Below, piece after piece: positions 44,461 to 55,905 of a DNA stretch of 64,000 nt. Origin of the DNA: Meghimatium bilineatum (Eukaryota; Mollusca; Gastropoda; Stylommatophora; Philomycidae). The position numbers were made by a program, and so were the translations under genes. The notes below the pieces were generated by a model, which worked only from the letters and a program-made list of their open reading frames with translations, was not told the origin of the DNA and made no database searches. The stretch is from contig CM067322.1 in NCBI GenBank assembly GCA_034231615.1, positions 57,728,938 to 57,792,937 of the forward strand. The letters run 5' to 3'. Each line of letters starts with the position of its first letter. Position 1 is the first letter of the stretch.

Positions 44461-45570
44461 ATGGATGAGAAAGCTGATAACTTATTTGATGAGAAAGCTG
44501 ATGACTTTTTTGATGAGAAAGCTGATAACTTATTTGATGAGAAAGCTGATGACTTTTTTGATGAGAAAGCTGATGGCTTTTTTAATGAGAAAACTGATGG
44601 AATTTTTGATGAGAAAGCTGATGACTTTTTGATGAGAAAGCTGATGACGTTTTTGATGAGAAAGCTGATTACTTTTCTGATGAGAAAGCTGATGACTTTT
44701 TTGATGAGAAAACATGACTATTTTGATGAGAAAGGTGATAACATTTTTGATGCAAAAGTTGATGAGAAAACTTATCTTTTTTGATGAGAAAGGTGATTAT
44801 TTTTTTGCTGTGAAAACAGATGACTTTTTAAATGTGAAAACTGATGACTTTTTTATGCTAAAACTGATGACTTTTTTTGATGAGAAAGGGTATGACTATT
44901 TCGCTGAAAAAGGTGATACCATTTTTGATGAGAAAACTGATGACTTTTTTGATGAGAAGGTATGACTATTTCGATGAGAAAGGTGATACCATTTTTGATG
45001 CGAAAGGTGATGACTTTTTGTATGCGAAAACTGATGGCTTTTTTGATGAGAAAGCTGATGACTTTTTTTATGAGAAAACTGATGGCTTTTTTGATGAGAA
45101 AGCTGATGACTTTTTTGATGTGAATGATGGTTTTTTTATGAGAAATCTGATGACTTTTTTTATGAGAAAGCTGATGACTTTTTTGATGAGAAAACATGAC
45201 TATTTTGATGAGAAAGGTGATAACATATTTGATGCAAAAGTTGATGAGAAAACTTATCTTTTTTGATGAGAAAGGTGATTATTTTTTTGCTGTGAAAACA
45301 GATGACTTTTTAAATGTGAAAACTGATGACAATTTTTATGCTAAAACTGATGACTTTTTTGATGAGAAGCTATGACTATTTCGATGAGAAAGGTGATACC
45401 ATTTTTGATGCGAAAGGTGATGACTTTTTGTATGCGAAAACTGATGGCTTTTTTGATGAGAAAACTGATGGCTTTTTTGATGAGAAGCTGATGACTTTTT
45501 TGATGTGAAAACTGATGGTTTTTTGATGAGAAAGTGATGACTTTTTTGATGAGAAAGATGACCATTTTGT
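44461..45570. repeat. 24-bp minisatellite with higher-order structure, ~1.1 kb
   Basis: The basic unit is 'gatgagaaagctgatgactt' + 'tttt' (open as DEKADDFF), about 45 copies with many substitutions and small indels. Longer blocks are duplicated: 44702-44850 recurs at 45184-45330, and 44953-45050 at 45361-45460. The frames on both strands shift every few hundred bases, so no protein is called. Confidence 0.93.
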
Positions 45571-46059
45571 GAAAAATTGTTAATGTAGGGTTTCACCCAC
45601 CATTTGACTAAATTCCTAGCAATAAAAAACAAGTTATGATTATCTAAGGGTGGGAGGGGGGAGTTGAACACCCACCTCCCTTAACAACAGACCTATAAAC
45701 AAGTAGATATACTTGTCGCTTTACTATTGGCAGTAATGATTCTTATAGACCTGTATGAATCTAGTTTATTTCTAACATACACATTTGTCTCTAGATGGAC
45801 TAGTATTGTGGCTTGGTAAAAGCTCACCAACCGAGCTTATTGACAACATGAGAGGCAGAGTCGTGGAGAAACATGATCGCCTATGCCAATCGGCATGGCA
45901 CTTGATTGATTGACACATTTGTCTTATGCTCTCTATAGGAGATGTGCAGAATTCATCTGTAACATTTGTATTCGAAGGTCTGTATCTTCTCTCCATTACT
46001 GCAGTAAGTGTTCAGTTTTCACACCAACACAACACAATAGACAACATAAATGAGTTACA
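45571..46059 (+). pseudogene. Spacer with a BovB-type LINE 3' end
   Basis: 45825-45915 carries the family terminus ('gtcgtggagaaacatgatcg' ... 'ccaatcggcatggcac') and a TTGATTGATTGAC tail, plus strand. The remainder is unassigned. Confidence 0.55.
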
Positions 46060-46350
46060 AAGTTAGTTTTTCACACTAACACTGACTTTGCTTTTCCACA
46101 TTAAAGTTAACCTTGACATATCCGCTACACCTATCTCCAGCCTTAGGGACCTAACTCTGTCTGTTTTGCGTTTTCCATCGCTGAATAGGCCTATGCAGGA
46201 TCCCAGGTATTTGAAAATATTCACGTCCTCAAATTTATATGCCCATTTATCATGTTGTTGGTTTGTGTCTGTACCTTCGCTGTTAACCAAGATTGTATTT
46301 TATTCAGCGTTTACTTTGGTTTCCTTGCTAGCACAATGTGAAAACTATAA
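46060..46350 (-). pseudogene. LINE reverse transcriptase thumb fragment
   Basis: The minus strand reads KFEDVNIFKYLGSCIG, SDGKRKTDRVRSLRLEIG and MSRLTLMWKSKVSVSVK, the xxFxYLGS ... IWKSKxIS region of RTE-like elements. Confidence 0.75.
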
Positions 46351-46404
46351 ATGTTTCATGTTTCACAATATGGTACATTATTAATAGATGCTACCTGACC
46401 ATTT

Positions 46405-46625
46405 TGTTTAAATGTAACTGTAGGGATCCAGTCCAAGATGACTGGTTAAATGTAACTATAGGGAGCAAGTCCAAGATGACTGGTTAAATGTAAATGTAGG
46501 AATCAAGTCCAAGATGACTGGTTAAATGTAACTGTAGGAAGAAAGTCCAAGATGACTGACTGGTTAAATGTAACTGTAGGAAGCAAGTCCAAGATGACTG
46601 GTTTAATGCAACTGTAGGGAGCAAT
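46405..46625. repeat. 38-bp tandem repeat, 6 copies
   Basis: The unit is 'aagatgactggttaaatgta' + 'actgtagggagcaagtcc'. One copy has an extra 'actg'. Confidence 0.92.
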
Positions 46626-46760
46626 TCTAGGATCTGGGAAGTCTTTTACTTTAGAGAGGTCTTTGCTGTGACCATCCTGCATTTTTGAGACAAACTGTTA
46701 GGTAAAAAGGGTTGATTCCCTACCAGAAGTCATTGCAGAAAAAAATCATGAGGATTGGTA

Positions 46761-46933
46761 AAGTGGAATTCCTCTATAAAGAATCCTTTTATAACAATTT
46801 CCCTATATAGCAACACATTTAAAAATCCCCAATTATATTTATTCTTTATTGTCTGTACTGTACATGGTAAATTTCTGTTATTACATACATATTTTGTTGT
46901 TCTGGACCAAGTTGTTATAAGGGGATTCCACTA
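46761..46933. mobile_element. MITE, copy 2
   Basis: Inverted ends 'agtggaattcctctataa' and 'tataaggggattccact', flanked by TA. The interior matches 20056-20229. Confidence 0.78.
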
Positions 46934-47339
46934 TAATAAACCCTACACTTTCTTAATTGCCTCTGATAGCATACATGGCAGATTGTAGTATTATTAGTTT
47001 TTGCTCTACCATTGAATCACTGTAACACGAGCAGCTAATTTTCCATATAAAAATATAGCATAACTTTCTGTAATATTTTGAATGGACTGAATGACTTTTT
47101 GCATCTTGCAGACAATCATTAAGAAAACAAACAAAAACAAGTCAATGAGCCTTTTTCTCAGGAATGGAAGACTTTATAAGCGATCATGTTGTCAAAGCAA
47201 TAGAAGATGTTTGTTTTCATCTTTCCCTTTTATCTTTCATATCTTTTATTACATTGTTCCTAAACAATCGTCCCAGCATGCAGATAGTGCCCCCAGACAG
47301 CTCAAGTTTTGGCCATGTTTACCAGATTTTGGAGAAATT
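46934..47339. other. Unassigned spacer
   Basis: The plus-strand frames at 47091-47415 overlap a minus-strand LINE and have no motif of their own. Confidence 0.35.
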
Positions 47340-47690
47340 TTTCATTGAGGACTTACAAATGTCTTTGTACCTCAGCATTGGACTACCACAGGCCATCAGA
47401 AGCTTCTCTGAATAGTACTTATTGTGGAATGCGACAGTTTGGCATTCTGTAGACATGGTCCAGCCCTTGCAATCTATTTTTATTAAGTGTTTCCATGGTA
47501 GATGGTAGCTGAGTGTGGCGTACAAGTTCTATATAGGTAGTTTTATCGTGCCATTTAATGTAAGATTTTGCTGAGACATCTTAGCTGAAAGGTGTTTAGT
47601 CTCCTCTCATGTCTTGTGTAGGTTGTCCATGTTTCAGATCCATAATATAGTATGATTACTCTGTTGTGAAAGACATCAGTCATTTCAGAA
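47340..47690 (-). pseudogene. LINE reverse transcriptase C-terminus
   Basis: The minus strand reads ILYYGSETWTTYTRHERRLN, TFQLRCLSKIL and GSPMLRYKDICKSSMKN, matching the YxSETWTxYRRHERRLNTFHLRCLR tail of a widespread LINE family. Frameshifted. Confidence 0.8.
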
Positions 47691-47784
47691 ATTCTCTCTT
47701 GTATGGCTGGTCGATTATACTATCGATATAATCACAGACGTACACTGTTCAGCAGATGTGGTAAAAACATTGAATGTATTAGTT

Positions 47785-47940
47785 ACCAAAGCCAAAGATG
47801 TCAGGCCATTGGTGCAAATAAACGTCAACACAACACATTTCCGCTGTGTGAACTACATTCTGTTGGAAATCTTCTAGGATCACTGTGCTACTATAAGCGA
47901 GATCCATGGGAGTTTGAGAACAAACAGAATAAAAAAAGAC
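47785..47940 (+). mobile_element. SINE-like dispersed repeat, copy B
   Basis: 'gtcaggccattggtgcaaat', 'aacacaacacatttccgct', 'ctacattctgttgg' and 'gggagtttgagaac' follow copy A over nearly its full length. The tail is an A-rich 'aataaaaaaag'. Confidence 0.72.
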
Positions 47941-48011
47941 CTACATAGTGTATAAACAGATAAACAGAAAACAAACATTGCATTTTTTGGTTCAAAATGT
48001 ATTTAGATTTG

Positions 48012-48105
48012 ACACTAACTTTTCTATCCTCACATATTAACATTTCTTTCCTCACACACTAACATTTCTTTCCTCACACACTAACTTTCCTTTCCTCATG
48101 CACTA
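48012..48105. repeat. ~24-bp tandem repeat, 4 copies
   Basis: The unit is 'ctaacatttctttcctcaca' + 'cact'. Confidence 0.85.
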
Positions 48106-48207
48106 TAGCATTGTGAATGTTTATGTAGTTGATGCATCTGTTATTCTTATGGTGAAACCAATTCCATTCTTGATTATTCTTTACATAAAACATTCAAGTA
48201 ATAACTG

Positions 48208-48440
48208 TTTCTCATTGACGGTACTAAGACTTGTCTAGTTTCTCATTGATGGTACTAAGACTTGTCTAGTTCCTCATTGATGGTACCAAGACTTGTATAT
48301 TTTCACTTTGATGGTACCAAGACTCTTGTCTAGTTTATCTTTGATGGTACCAAGACTCTTGTCTAGTTTCTCCTTGATGGTACCAAGACTCTTGTCTAGT
48401 TTCTCCTTGATGGTACCAAGAACTCAAAATCTAGTTTCTC
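48208..48440. repeat. ~31-33-bp tandem repeat, ~8 copies
   Basis: The unit is 'tttctccttgatggtaccaa' + 'gactcttgtctag'. Earlier units lack 2-3 bases. Confidence 0.9.
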
Positions 48441-48569
48441 AGAGTGCTTCTTCATCAATATTTTTGTTTAGGTAGTGTATTCTATTCAGGACATAGCATC
48501 AACCCAGCATTTTTTGGTTTTATTTATTTTCTATGCAATATAAATACATTCAGTAGTTTGCCCTCTCTC

Positions 48570-48660
48570 TGAACAATATGAATATACGGTTGTCTGCGGT
48601 GAGATTTGAACCCAGTACTTTGGCCATCACAGACCTAAGAGTTTGTGAGCTGGAGGAAGT
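48570..48660 (-). mobile_element. Possible tRNA-derived SINE head
   Basis: On the minus strand, 'gggttcaaatctcaccgcag' fits a B box, with an upstream 'cttaggtctgtgatggcc' that could be a weak A box. Confidence 0.35.
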
Positions 48661-48769
48661 GGGAAAAGGCTGTGAATGGGTGGCATTTAGCAAAGATAGA
48701 AAGTTATTGACAACAGCTGTGATTCAGCTGGCAAAAGAGTACAGTGTCTGGGCTGTCAACAGAACAGAG

Positions 48770-48945
48770 GGATGATATCCAAGCTCATACTTCAGCACTT
48801 GAAGCCACATATAATTTACACAGATGGCTCAGTAACACAAGAAACACACATGGGGTTTCATGGCCTACAAAAATGGCAGGAAATTAGCCAAGAAGTGAGC
48901 TGCATACCACACTATAACATCAAGTATGAGAATGGAGATAGAGGT
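48770..48945 (+). pseudogene. RNase H scrap of a LINE
   Basis: The plus strand reads PHIIYTDGSVTQETHMGF, the first acidic motif of a LINE RNase H. The later motifs are lost and the sequence joins another LINE end at about 48950. Confidence 0.65.
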
Positions 48946-48949
48946 AGTG

Positions 48950-49145
48950 ACAGCAGATCTCACTTGGCTGGCGACACAATCACCAACAGACTCAGTGATT
49001 TTATTGAACTCTCAAAGTATGCTGTGCAAGATAGAAAAATGTTATGACCAATTATACTGTACGCCTAAAGAAATACTACAAAGGAGGTGCATCTAATGTA
49101 GTACCACAATGACCCTGCCAGATTATGGGTTTATGAATAGATAGT
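48950..49145 (+). pseudogene. RTE-like LINE 3' end
   Basis: The plus strand reads TNRLSDFIELSKYAVQDRKM, then the 3' UTR form 'gaccctgccagattatgggt' and a TATGAATAGATAG tail. Confidence 0.6.
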
Positions 49146-49479
49146 TCATTTGTCATGTCAGAGGTGTTAAGTCTAAAGCATATGGTTCTTGCATTCCATG
49201 TACCCAGTCTGAGTATTACTGATTGCTTGTTTTGTCTAGGTACTATACATTATTAAAATCAGTTTCTCCATGTTTCATCTATTTACATGTGTCCAATGAG
49301 GCAGGCAGAAATAATGGGCAACACCTAATAGCAGTGCAGATTATGCCAGGTGTTAGCTGACCAGTACAACCAAATTGCTGCTCTCACTGAAATGAGTGAC
49401 TCATAGTGAACTCCCACAAATTTAAGAGAAATTGAAACTTGTAAACTGTCCCTTTCCGTGTTGTGTCCATTGACAAGAG

Positions 49480-49700
49480 GCGTTCTTCATGGTATGGTGG
49501 AGGTTGAAAGAAGACTATGAGGCCAGAAGAAGACATGGCTGGATAATATCAATGACTGCACAGGGTGTGAAATTTCAACTTCAACTCTCATCAGGATGGT
49601 AGAGGATAGAGATGTATGGAGATCTTTCTGTACCAAATTTATCAATGTGACACTCCTACGACCCTGACTGACTATGGGTGTTATTATTATATCAGTATCT
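49480..49700 (+). pseudogene. RTE-like LINE 3' end ('KEWTG' family)
   Basis: The plus strand gives KKTWLDNINDCTGCEIS, STLIRMVEDRDVWRSFCTKF, then 'ctacgaccctgactgactat' and a (TTA)n tail. Confidence 0.78.
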
Positions 49701-50269
49701 TTTGCCCACCTTATCTTCTCCTACCATTGCCATTTAACTATGATCAAATTTTATGATGCAACTAATGCATGCAATGACATCACTAGTACAATATGAATGA
49801 TTGGCTTTCATCCAATCATATCGCTAGTACAATGTGAACGATTCGCTTTCAAATCACAAGCTAATTCAACCAAGTTGTGTCTGTGAAGTGAACCAAATAA
49901 CCCCTCTACCACTGAGTCAACATATGGAGAAAATGTGTGTTTTCAAACAGTGTTCAGAACAGAATAGACTTCTGGTGATAGTGCCCACTGCAAACGTTTG
50001 ATGTTCAACAATGAAACAACAAATTTGACTTCCAAGGCAGGAAGTCTCCTGATTTTTTTGGCAGTTGGTGAAAACTGTGACTTTATTGGCACTTCATAGA
50101 ACTAAAAGTTTTAGCTTGATGTGCAATTTTAAATTTAGCTAGCTGACAAAATTAGGTGTGCCTCTTCTGTTCTAGAAGTAAAATTGGTTACCAAATAATG
50201 TAGCAAATGTTTGTAGTGCTTAGGTGGCAAGAGTAAGTTCAGACTACAACTTACAGCTGTATATTTCCA
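49701..50269. other. Unassigned; downstream of FOXRED1
   Basis: A short 'tcgctagtacaatgtgaacg' / 'tcactagtacaatatgaatg' duplication lies at 49780-49850. No gene. Confidence 0.4.
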
Positions 50270-50570
50270 TGTGACAAGACTAAAAAACCTTGGCGGAGAC
50301 ATCCACAGAACTGTAAGTCAATAAATCTTACATTCTTACAGTGAGTTCTAAATATGACAGGCCTGAAAAAATCTTGACGGAGACACTCACAGAACTGTAA
50401 GTCAATAAATCTTCCATTCTTACAGTGAGTTCTAGATATAACAATACTTTTTCTTAAAAAAAACTTGGCGGAGACACTCATAAAACTGTACATCAATAAA
50501 TCTTCCATTCTTACAGTCAGTTATAAATATAACAATACTTTTTCTTTTAAAAAACCTGGCGGAGATACAC
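50270..50570. repeat. ~88-bp tandem repeat, 3.3 copies, in or next to the FOXRED1 3' UTR
   Basis: Each unit carries 'ttggcggagacactcac', 'gtcaataaatcttccattct' and 'tacagtgagttct'. It starts 9 bp beyond the FOXRED1 stop codon on the minus strand, so it probably lies in the 3' UTR. Confidence 0.88.
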
Positions 50571-50578
50571 AATTAAAA

Positions 50579-50845
50579 CTATCTGCTACAATGAAGATTC
50601 ATCTCCTCTTTTACTGGATCCCTTGTTAAAAATCTGTCAAAATGAAACTTCTCCAAATCAATTGTTACATAATTTCCATCAAAAATAAACTCTGTGATTA
50701 CACGACTGATGCCAATAGCATTTTGCAACCCATGTCCACCCAATCCATTGACAAAAATGAAGTTTTTCAGGTAAGGATGAGGTCCAACAACTGGGTTCTG
50801 GTCAAAGAAATTGTAGTCATTGTAGCCAGCCCAAGAAGTTTTTAT
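50579..50845 (-). CDS. FOXRED1: FOXRED1 terminal coding exon
   Basis: After a strong minus-strand acceptor (CCTCTTTTCAG) 88 codons and a TAG read IKTSWAGYNDYNFFDQNPVV, GPHPYLKNFIFVNGLGGHGL, QNAIGISRVITEFIFDG, then NYVTIDLEKFHFDRF. This is the C-terminus of FOXRED1, with the conserved SWAGYxDYNxFDQN, VVGPHP and GxxGHGLQ blocks (part of the FAD site). The length and end fit the family, with a few extra C-terminal residues. The frame is intact, so this looks like a working exon. The upstream exons of this copy should lie beyond the satellite array, outside the window. It cannot be joined in order to the N-terminal-type exons at 21685 and 14913. Confidence 0.93.
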   Translation of the reverse strand: MKTSWAGYNDYNFFDQNPVVGPHPYLKNFIFVNGLGGHGLQNAIGISRVITEFIFDGNYVTIDLEKFHFDRFLTRDPVKEEMNLHCSR

Positions 50846-51069
50846 CTGAAAAGAGGGATACAAGGTAAGAGAAATTATGAAACAAAAACCAAAATATTGG
50901 TTTGTAAATTCAGTATGCAGACAGATCAGGTCATAGCAAGACAACTATATACACTAAAATGCAAAATACTATATCATTCATTTAACAAAGATAGGCTGGG
51001 AAGTGTCACCTTTACAAACAAAATAAATATCTAATAATAATTCAAATATATTCTGTAAATAATTCAAAT
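50846..51069. other. FOXRED1 last intron, start
   Basis: The plus-strand frame across the exon (50642-51034) is a shadow of the FOXRED1 exon. No other feature. Confidence 0.5.
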
Positions 51070-51625
51070 ATTACGTGTGCTGTCAATCATTTCTTCTTAT
51101 GGTCCATGCTATGTGGCATTGTTTAGTATGTCTCTCTATGGCTTTCTGTTTCATGTGCAGTCAATAATTTTCAATACGGATGTTCTCCCATGCCACAATG
51201 CTAGGTTGTCCAGCATCTTCTCTCTTTGTCTTCCCCTACCCTTCTAATTTATGAATGTATTAAAATCAACAGGCATAAATGTGCAAGATCTCCAATTCCT
51301 AGCAACTGACCGGCAGGCATGGAGAACTATGACATCCATCCTATGTGCCAAACTTGGCAAAAGAGGAACTGACTGACTGACTGACCCTTCTTCCTTCTCA
51401 ACTTGTCTATTGTCATGGTGTTTTCCCTCTTTCCTGTTCTCATGACATGTCCAAAAAATGTGGACTGTCTCTTTCTGATGCGGGTGAGCAGCTTTTAAAA
51501 AAAAATAATTTCTTTCAAGTCATCTTCATTACGCTCTTTATATGTCCATGGTGTTCTTAATATTCTTCTATAAAACCACATCTCTGTTGCCTCAATATAA
51601 TTTTTCATTATTCTGAAATATTTAG
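51070..51625 (-). pseudogene. BovB/RTE-type LINE C-terminus, interrupted
   Basis: With 51246-51383 and one duplication removed, the minus strand reads IEATEMWFYRRILRTPWT, TRIRKRQSTFFGHVMRTGKR, ENTMTIDKLRRKKGRGRQRE and KMLDNLALWHGRTSV. The nested insertion falls exactly between KKG and GRQRE. Confidence 0.85.
51246..51383 (+). mobile_element. Nested LINE 3' end, 8-bp target duplication
   Basis: The plus strand reads VQDLQFLATDRQAWRTMTSI and LCAKLGKRGTD, the terminal stretch of the family at 23790, with an (ACTG)n tail. ACCCTTCT is duplicated at 51238-51245 and 51384-51391. Confidence 0.82.
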
Positions 51626-51631
51626 GTACCA

Positions 51632-52155
51632 CAAATACATCCAATTATACCACCACTACATCCAATTGTACCACCAATGCATTCAATTATACCACCAATA
51701 CATCAAAATGTACCACCAATTCATTCAATTATACCAACAATGCATCCAATTGTACCACAATTGCATTCAATTATACCAACATTACATCCAATTGTACTAC
51801 CAATGCATACAATTATATCATCAATACATCCAATTGTACCACTAATGTGTCCAATTATACCACCAATATATTCAGTTTTACCACCAATGCATTCAATTGT
51901 ACCACCAATACATCCAATTGTACACCAATGCATCCAATTATACCTACCACCAATACATCCAATTGTACCACCAATACATTCAATTGTACCACCAATACAT
52001 TCAATTGTACCACCAATACATTCAATTGTACCACAAATACATCCAATTGTATCACCAATACATTCTATTGTACCACAACACATTCAATTGTACCACCAAT
52101 ACATCCAACTGTACCACCAATGTATCCAATTGTACCACAATACATCCAATTGTAT
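51632..52155. repeat. 21-bp minisatellite, ~25 copies
   Basis: The unit is 'ccaattgtaccaccaataca' + 't'. Frames on both strands (PPIHSIV on plus, GGTIECI on minus) are open because the unit is divisible by three. Not coding. Confidence 0.93.
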
Positions 52156-52308
52156 CAACAGCACAATGTTCATGATCAGGTTTTGAACTCCAAGGGAGTT
52201 TGACAGATTTGTATTTATAAGATGGGTTCAATAATGATTCAGCTAACAAGTTGATGAATTAAATTTGTGTATAGATAAGAATTAATTCTCTGTTTTGAAT
52301 TTTAACCG

Positions 52309-55300
52309 CTATAGTGCAGAATTAAAAAAATATTTAAAAAATTTACTTTTTTATTTTTATGCGACATATAAACACATTCTATTTCAAAATTTTGCACTAT
52401 AGGAACTAAGTAGAAAAAGAATGTGTTTATATGTCATATATTTATATACAAGGTAAATTTTATTAAAATATTTGCTTCTGATTTTTGCACTATAGGAACT
52501 AAGTAGAAAATGAATGTGTTTATATGTCATATATTTGTATACAAGGTAAATTTTATAAAAATATTTACTTCTGATTTTAGCACTATAGAAACTAAGTAGA
52601 AATAGAATGTGTTTATATGTTGCATAAAAAAGGAAATTTTATAAAAATGTTTATTTTTTAATTTTGCACTATAAGAACTAAGTAGAAAAAGAATGTGTTT
52701 TTGTCACATAAAAATAAAAAAGTAAATTTTGTAAATGTTTTTTTGAATTTTGCACTATAAGAACTAAGTAGAAAAAGAATGTGTTAATATGTTGAATATT
52801 TACATACAAAGTATATTTTATAAAAATGTTTACTTCTGAATTTTGCACTATAGGAACTAAGTCGAAATAGAATGTGTTTATATGTCGCATAAAAATAAAA
52901 AAGTAAATTTTAAAAATGTTTTATTTAAATTTTGCACTATAGGAACTAAGTAGAAAAAGAATGTGTTTATATGTTGTATAAAAAGAAAATAGTACATTTT
53001 TTAAAAATGTTTATTTTTGAATTTTGCACTATAGGAACTAAGTAGAAAAGAATGTGTTAATATGTTGCATATTTACATACAAAGTATATTTTAAAAAATG
53101 TTTACTTATGAATTTTGCACTATAGGAACTAAGTAGAAAAATAATGTGTTAATATGTCGCATAAAAAGAAAAGAATAAATTTTTTTTTAATTTTTATTTT
53201 TGAATTTTGCACTATAGGAACTAAGTAGGAAAAAATATTGTGTTAATATGTCGCATATTTACATACAAAGTATATTTTATAAAAATTGTTTACTTCTGAA
53301 TTTTGCACTATAGGAACTAAGTAGAAAAAGAATGTGTTAATATGTCATATATTTATATACAAGGTAAATTTTATAAAAATATTTACTTTTGATTTTTGGA
53401 CAATAGGAACTAAGTAGAAATAGAATGTGTTTATATGTCATATATTTATATACAAGGTAAATTTTATAAAAATATTTACTTCTGATTTTTGCACTATAGG
53501 AACTAAGTAGAAATAGAATGTGTTTATGTTGCATAAAAATAAAAAAGTAAATTTTTAAAATGTTTTTTTAAATTTTGCACTATAGGAACTAAGTCGAAAT
53601 AGTATGTGTTTATATGTCGCATAAAAATAAAAAAGTAAATTTTGTAAATGTTTTTTTAAATTTTGCACTATAAGAACTAAGTAGAAAAAAGAATGTTTTA
53701 ATATGTCGTATAAAAAGAAAATAGTACATTTTTTAAAAATGTTTATTTTTGAATTTTGCACTATAGGACCTAAGTAGAAAAAAGAATGTGTTAATATGTC
53801 GTATAAAAAGAAAATAGTACATTTTAAAAAAATGTTTTATATTAATTTTGCACTATAGGAACTAAGTAGAAAAAAGAATGTGTTAATATGTTGCATATTT
53901 ACATACAAAGTATATTTTATAAAAATATTTACTTATGAATTTTGCACTATAGGAACTACGTAGAAAAAGAATGTGTTTATATGTCATATATTTATATACC
54001 ACGTAAACTTTATAAAAATATTTACTTCTGATTTTTGCACTATAGGAACTAAGTAGAAATAGAATGTGTTTATATGTCGCATAAAAAAAGGAAATTTTAA
54101 AAAAATATTTATTTTTCAATTTTGCACTATAGGATCAAAGTAGAAAAAGAATGTGTTTATGTCGCATAAAAATAAAAAAATTTATAAATTTTTGTTGTTG
54201 TAAATTTTGCACTATAGGAACTAAGTAGAAAAAGAATGTGTTAATATGTTGCATATTTACATACAAAGTATATTTTATAAAAATGTTTACTTCTGAATTT
54301 TGCACTATAGGAACTAAGTCGAAATAGAATATGTTTATATGTCGCATAAAAATGAAAATTTTTTTAAATGTTTTTTTTTAAATTTTGCACTATAGGAACT
54401 AAGTAGAAAAAGAATGTGCTTATATGTCGCATATTTACATACAAAGTATATTTTATAAAAATGTTTACTAAGAAATTTTGCACTATAGGAACTAAGTAGA
54501 AAAAGAATGTGTTTATATGTCATATATTTATATACAAGGTAAATTTTATTAAAATATTTACTTCTGATCTGTGCACTATAGGAACTAAGTAGAAAAAGAA
54601 TGTGTTTATATGTCATATATTTGTATACAAGGTAAATTTTATAAAAATATTTACTTCTGATTTTTGCACTATGGGAACTAAGTAGAAAAAGAATGTGGTA
54701 ATACGTTGCATATTTACATACAAAGTTTATTTTATAAAAATGTTTACTTCTGAATTTTGCACTATAGGAACTAAGTAGAAGTAGAATGTGTTTATATGTC
54801 ACATAAAAAAGGGACATTTAAAAGAAAAATTTATTTTTGAATTTTTCACTATAGGATCAAAGTAAAAAAAGAATGTGTTTATGTCGCATAAAAAAAAAAG
54901 TAAATTATGTAATTTTTTTTAAAATTTTGCACTTTAGGAACTACGTAGAAAAAGAATGTGTTAATATGTTGCATATTTACATACAAAGTATATTTTATAA
55001 AAATGTTTACTTCTGAATTTTGCACTATAGGAACTAAGTTGAAATAGAATGTGTTTATATGTCGCAGAAAAATAAAAATTTTTTAATGTTTTTTTAAATT
55101 TTGCACTATAGGAACTAAGTCGAAATAGAATGTGTTTATATGTCGCATAAAAAAAGGAAATTTTTAAAAAATATTTATTTTTGAATTTTGTACTATAGGA
55201 TCAAAGTAGAAAAAGAATGTGTTTATATGTCGTATAAAAATAAAATAGTACATTTTTTAAAAATGTTTATTTTTGAATTTTGCACTATAGGAACTAAGTA

Positions 55301-55903
55301 GAAAAAGAATGTGTTAATATGTTGCATATTTACATACAAAGTATATTATATAAAAATGTTTACTTCTGAATTTTGCACTATATGACCTAAGTTGAAATAG
55401 TATGTGTTTATATGTCGCATAAAAATAAAAAAGTAAATTTTTTAAATGTTTTTTTAAATTTTGCACTATAGGAACTAAGTAGAAAAAAGAATGTTTTAAT
55501 ATGTCGTATAAAAAGAAAATAGTACATTTTATTAAAATATTTACTTCTGATTTTTGCACTATAGGAACTAAGTAGAAAAAGAATGTGTTTATATGTCGCA
55601 TATTTACATACAAAGTATATTTTATAAAAATGTTTACTTCTGAATTTTGCACTATAGGAACTAAGTAGAAAAAGAATGTGTTTATGTTGCATGAATATAA
55701 AAATGTAAATTTTTTTAATATTTATTTTTTCAATTTTGCACTATAGGAACTAAGTAGAAAAAGAATGTGTTATTATGTCGCATATTTACATACAAAGTAT
55801 ATTTTATAAAAATGTTTACTTCAGAATTTTGCACTACAGGCACTAAGTAGAAAAATAATGTGTTTATGTCATATATTTATATACAAGGTAAATTGTATTA
55901 AAA
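52309..55903. repeat. Satellite array, part 1 (85-95-bp monomers)
   Basis: Head-to-tail monomers share a core, 'ttttgcactataggaactaa' + 'gtagaaaaagaatgtgtt' + 'tatatgtcgcata', followed by one of several arms: 'tttatatacaaggtaaattt', 'tttacatacaaagtatattt', an A-rich '..aaaaggaaat..' arm, or a 'gaatataaaaatgtaaat' arm. The first monomer (52309-52384) is inverted relative to the rest. Minus-strand frames such as HILFLLSSYSAK are repeat artefacts. Confidence 0.97.
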
Positions 55904-55905
55904 TA

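Noticed and set aside
44461-45671. Asp/Glu/Lys/Phe-rich repeat protein (DEKADDFF)
   Set aside because: The frame shifts repeatedly across the array and has no flanking gene structure; it is a 24-bp minisatellite.
50642-51034. 130-codon plus-strand frame
   Set aside because: It is the shadow of the FOXRED1 terminal exon on the other strand.
51677-52203. Proline/histidine/isoleucine repeat protein
   Set aside because: A 21-bp minisatellite open in several frames on both strands.
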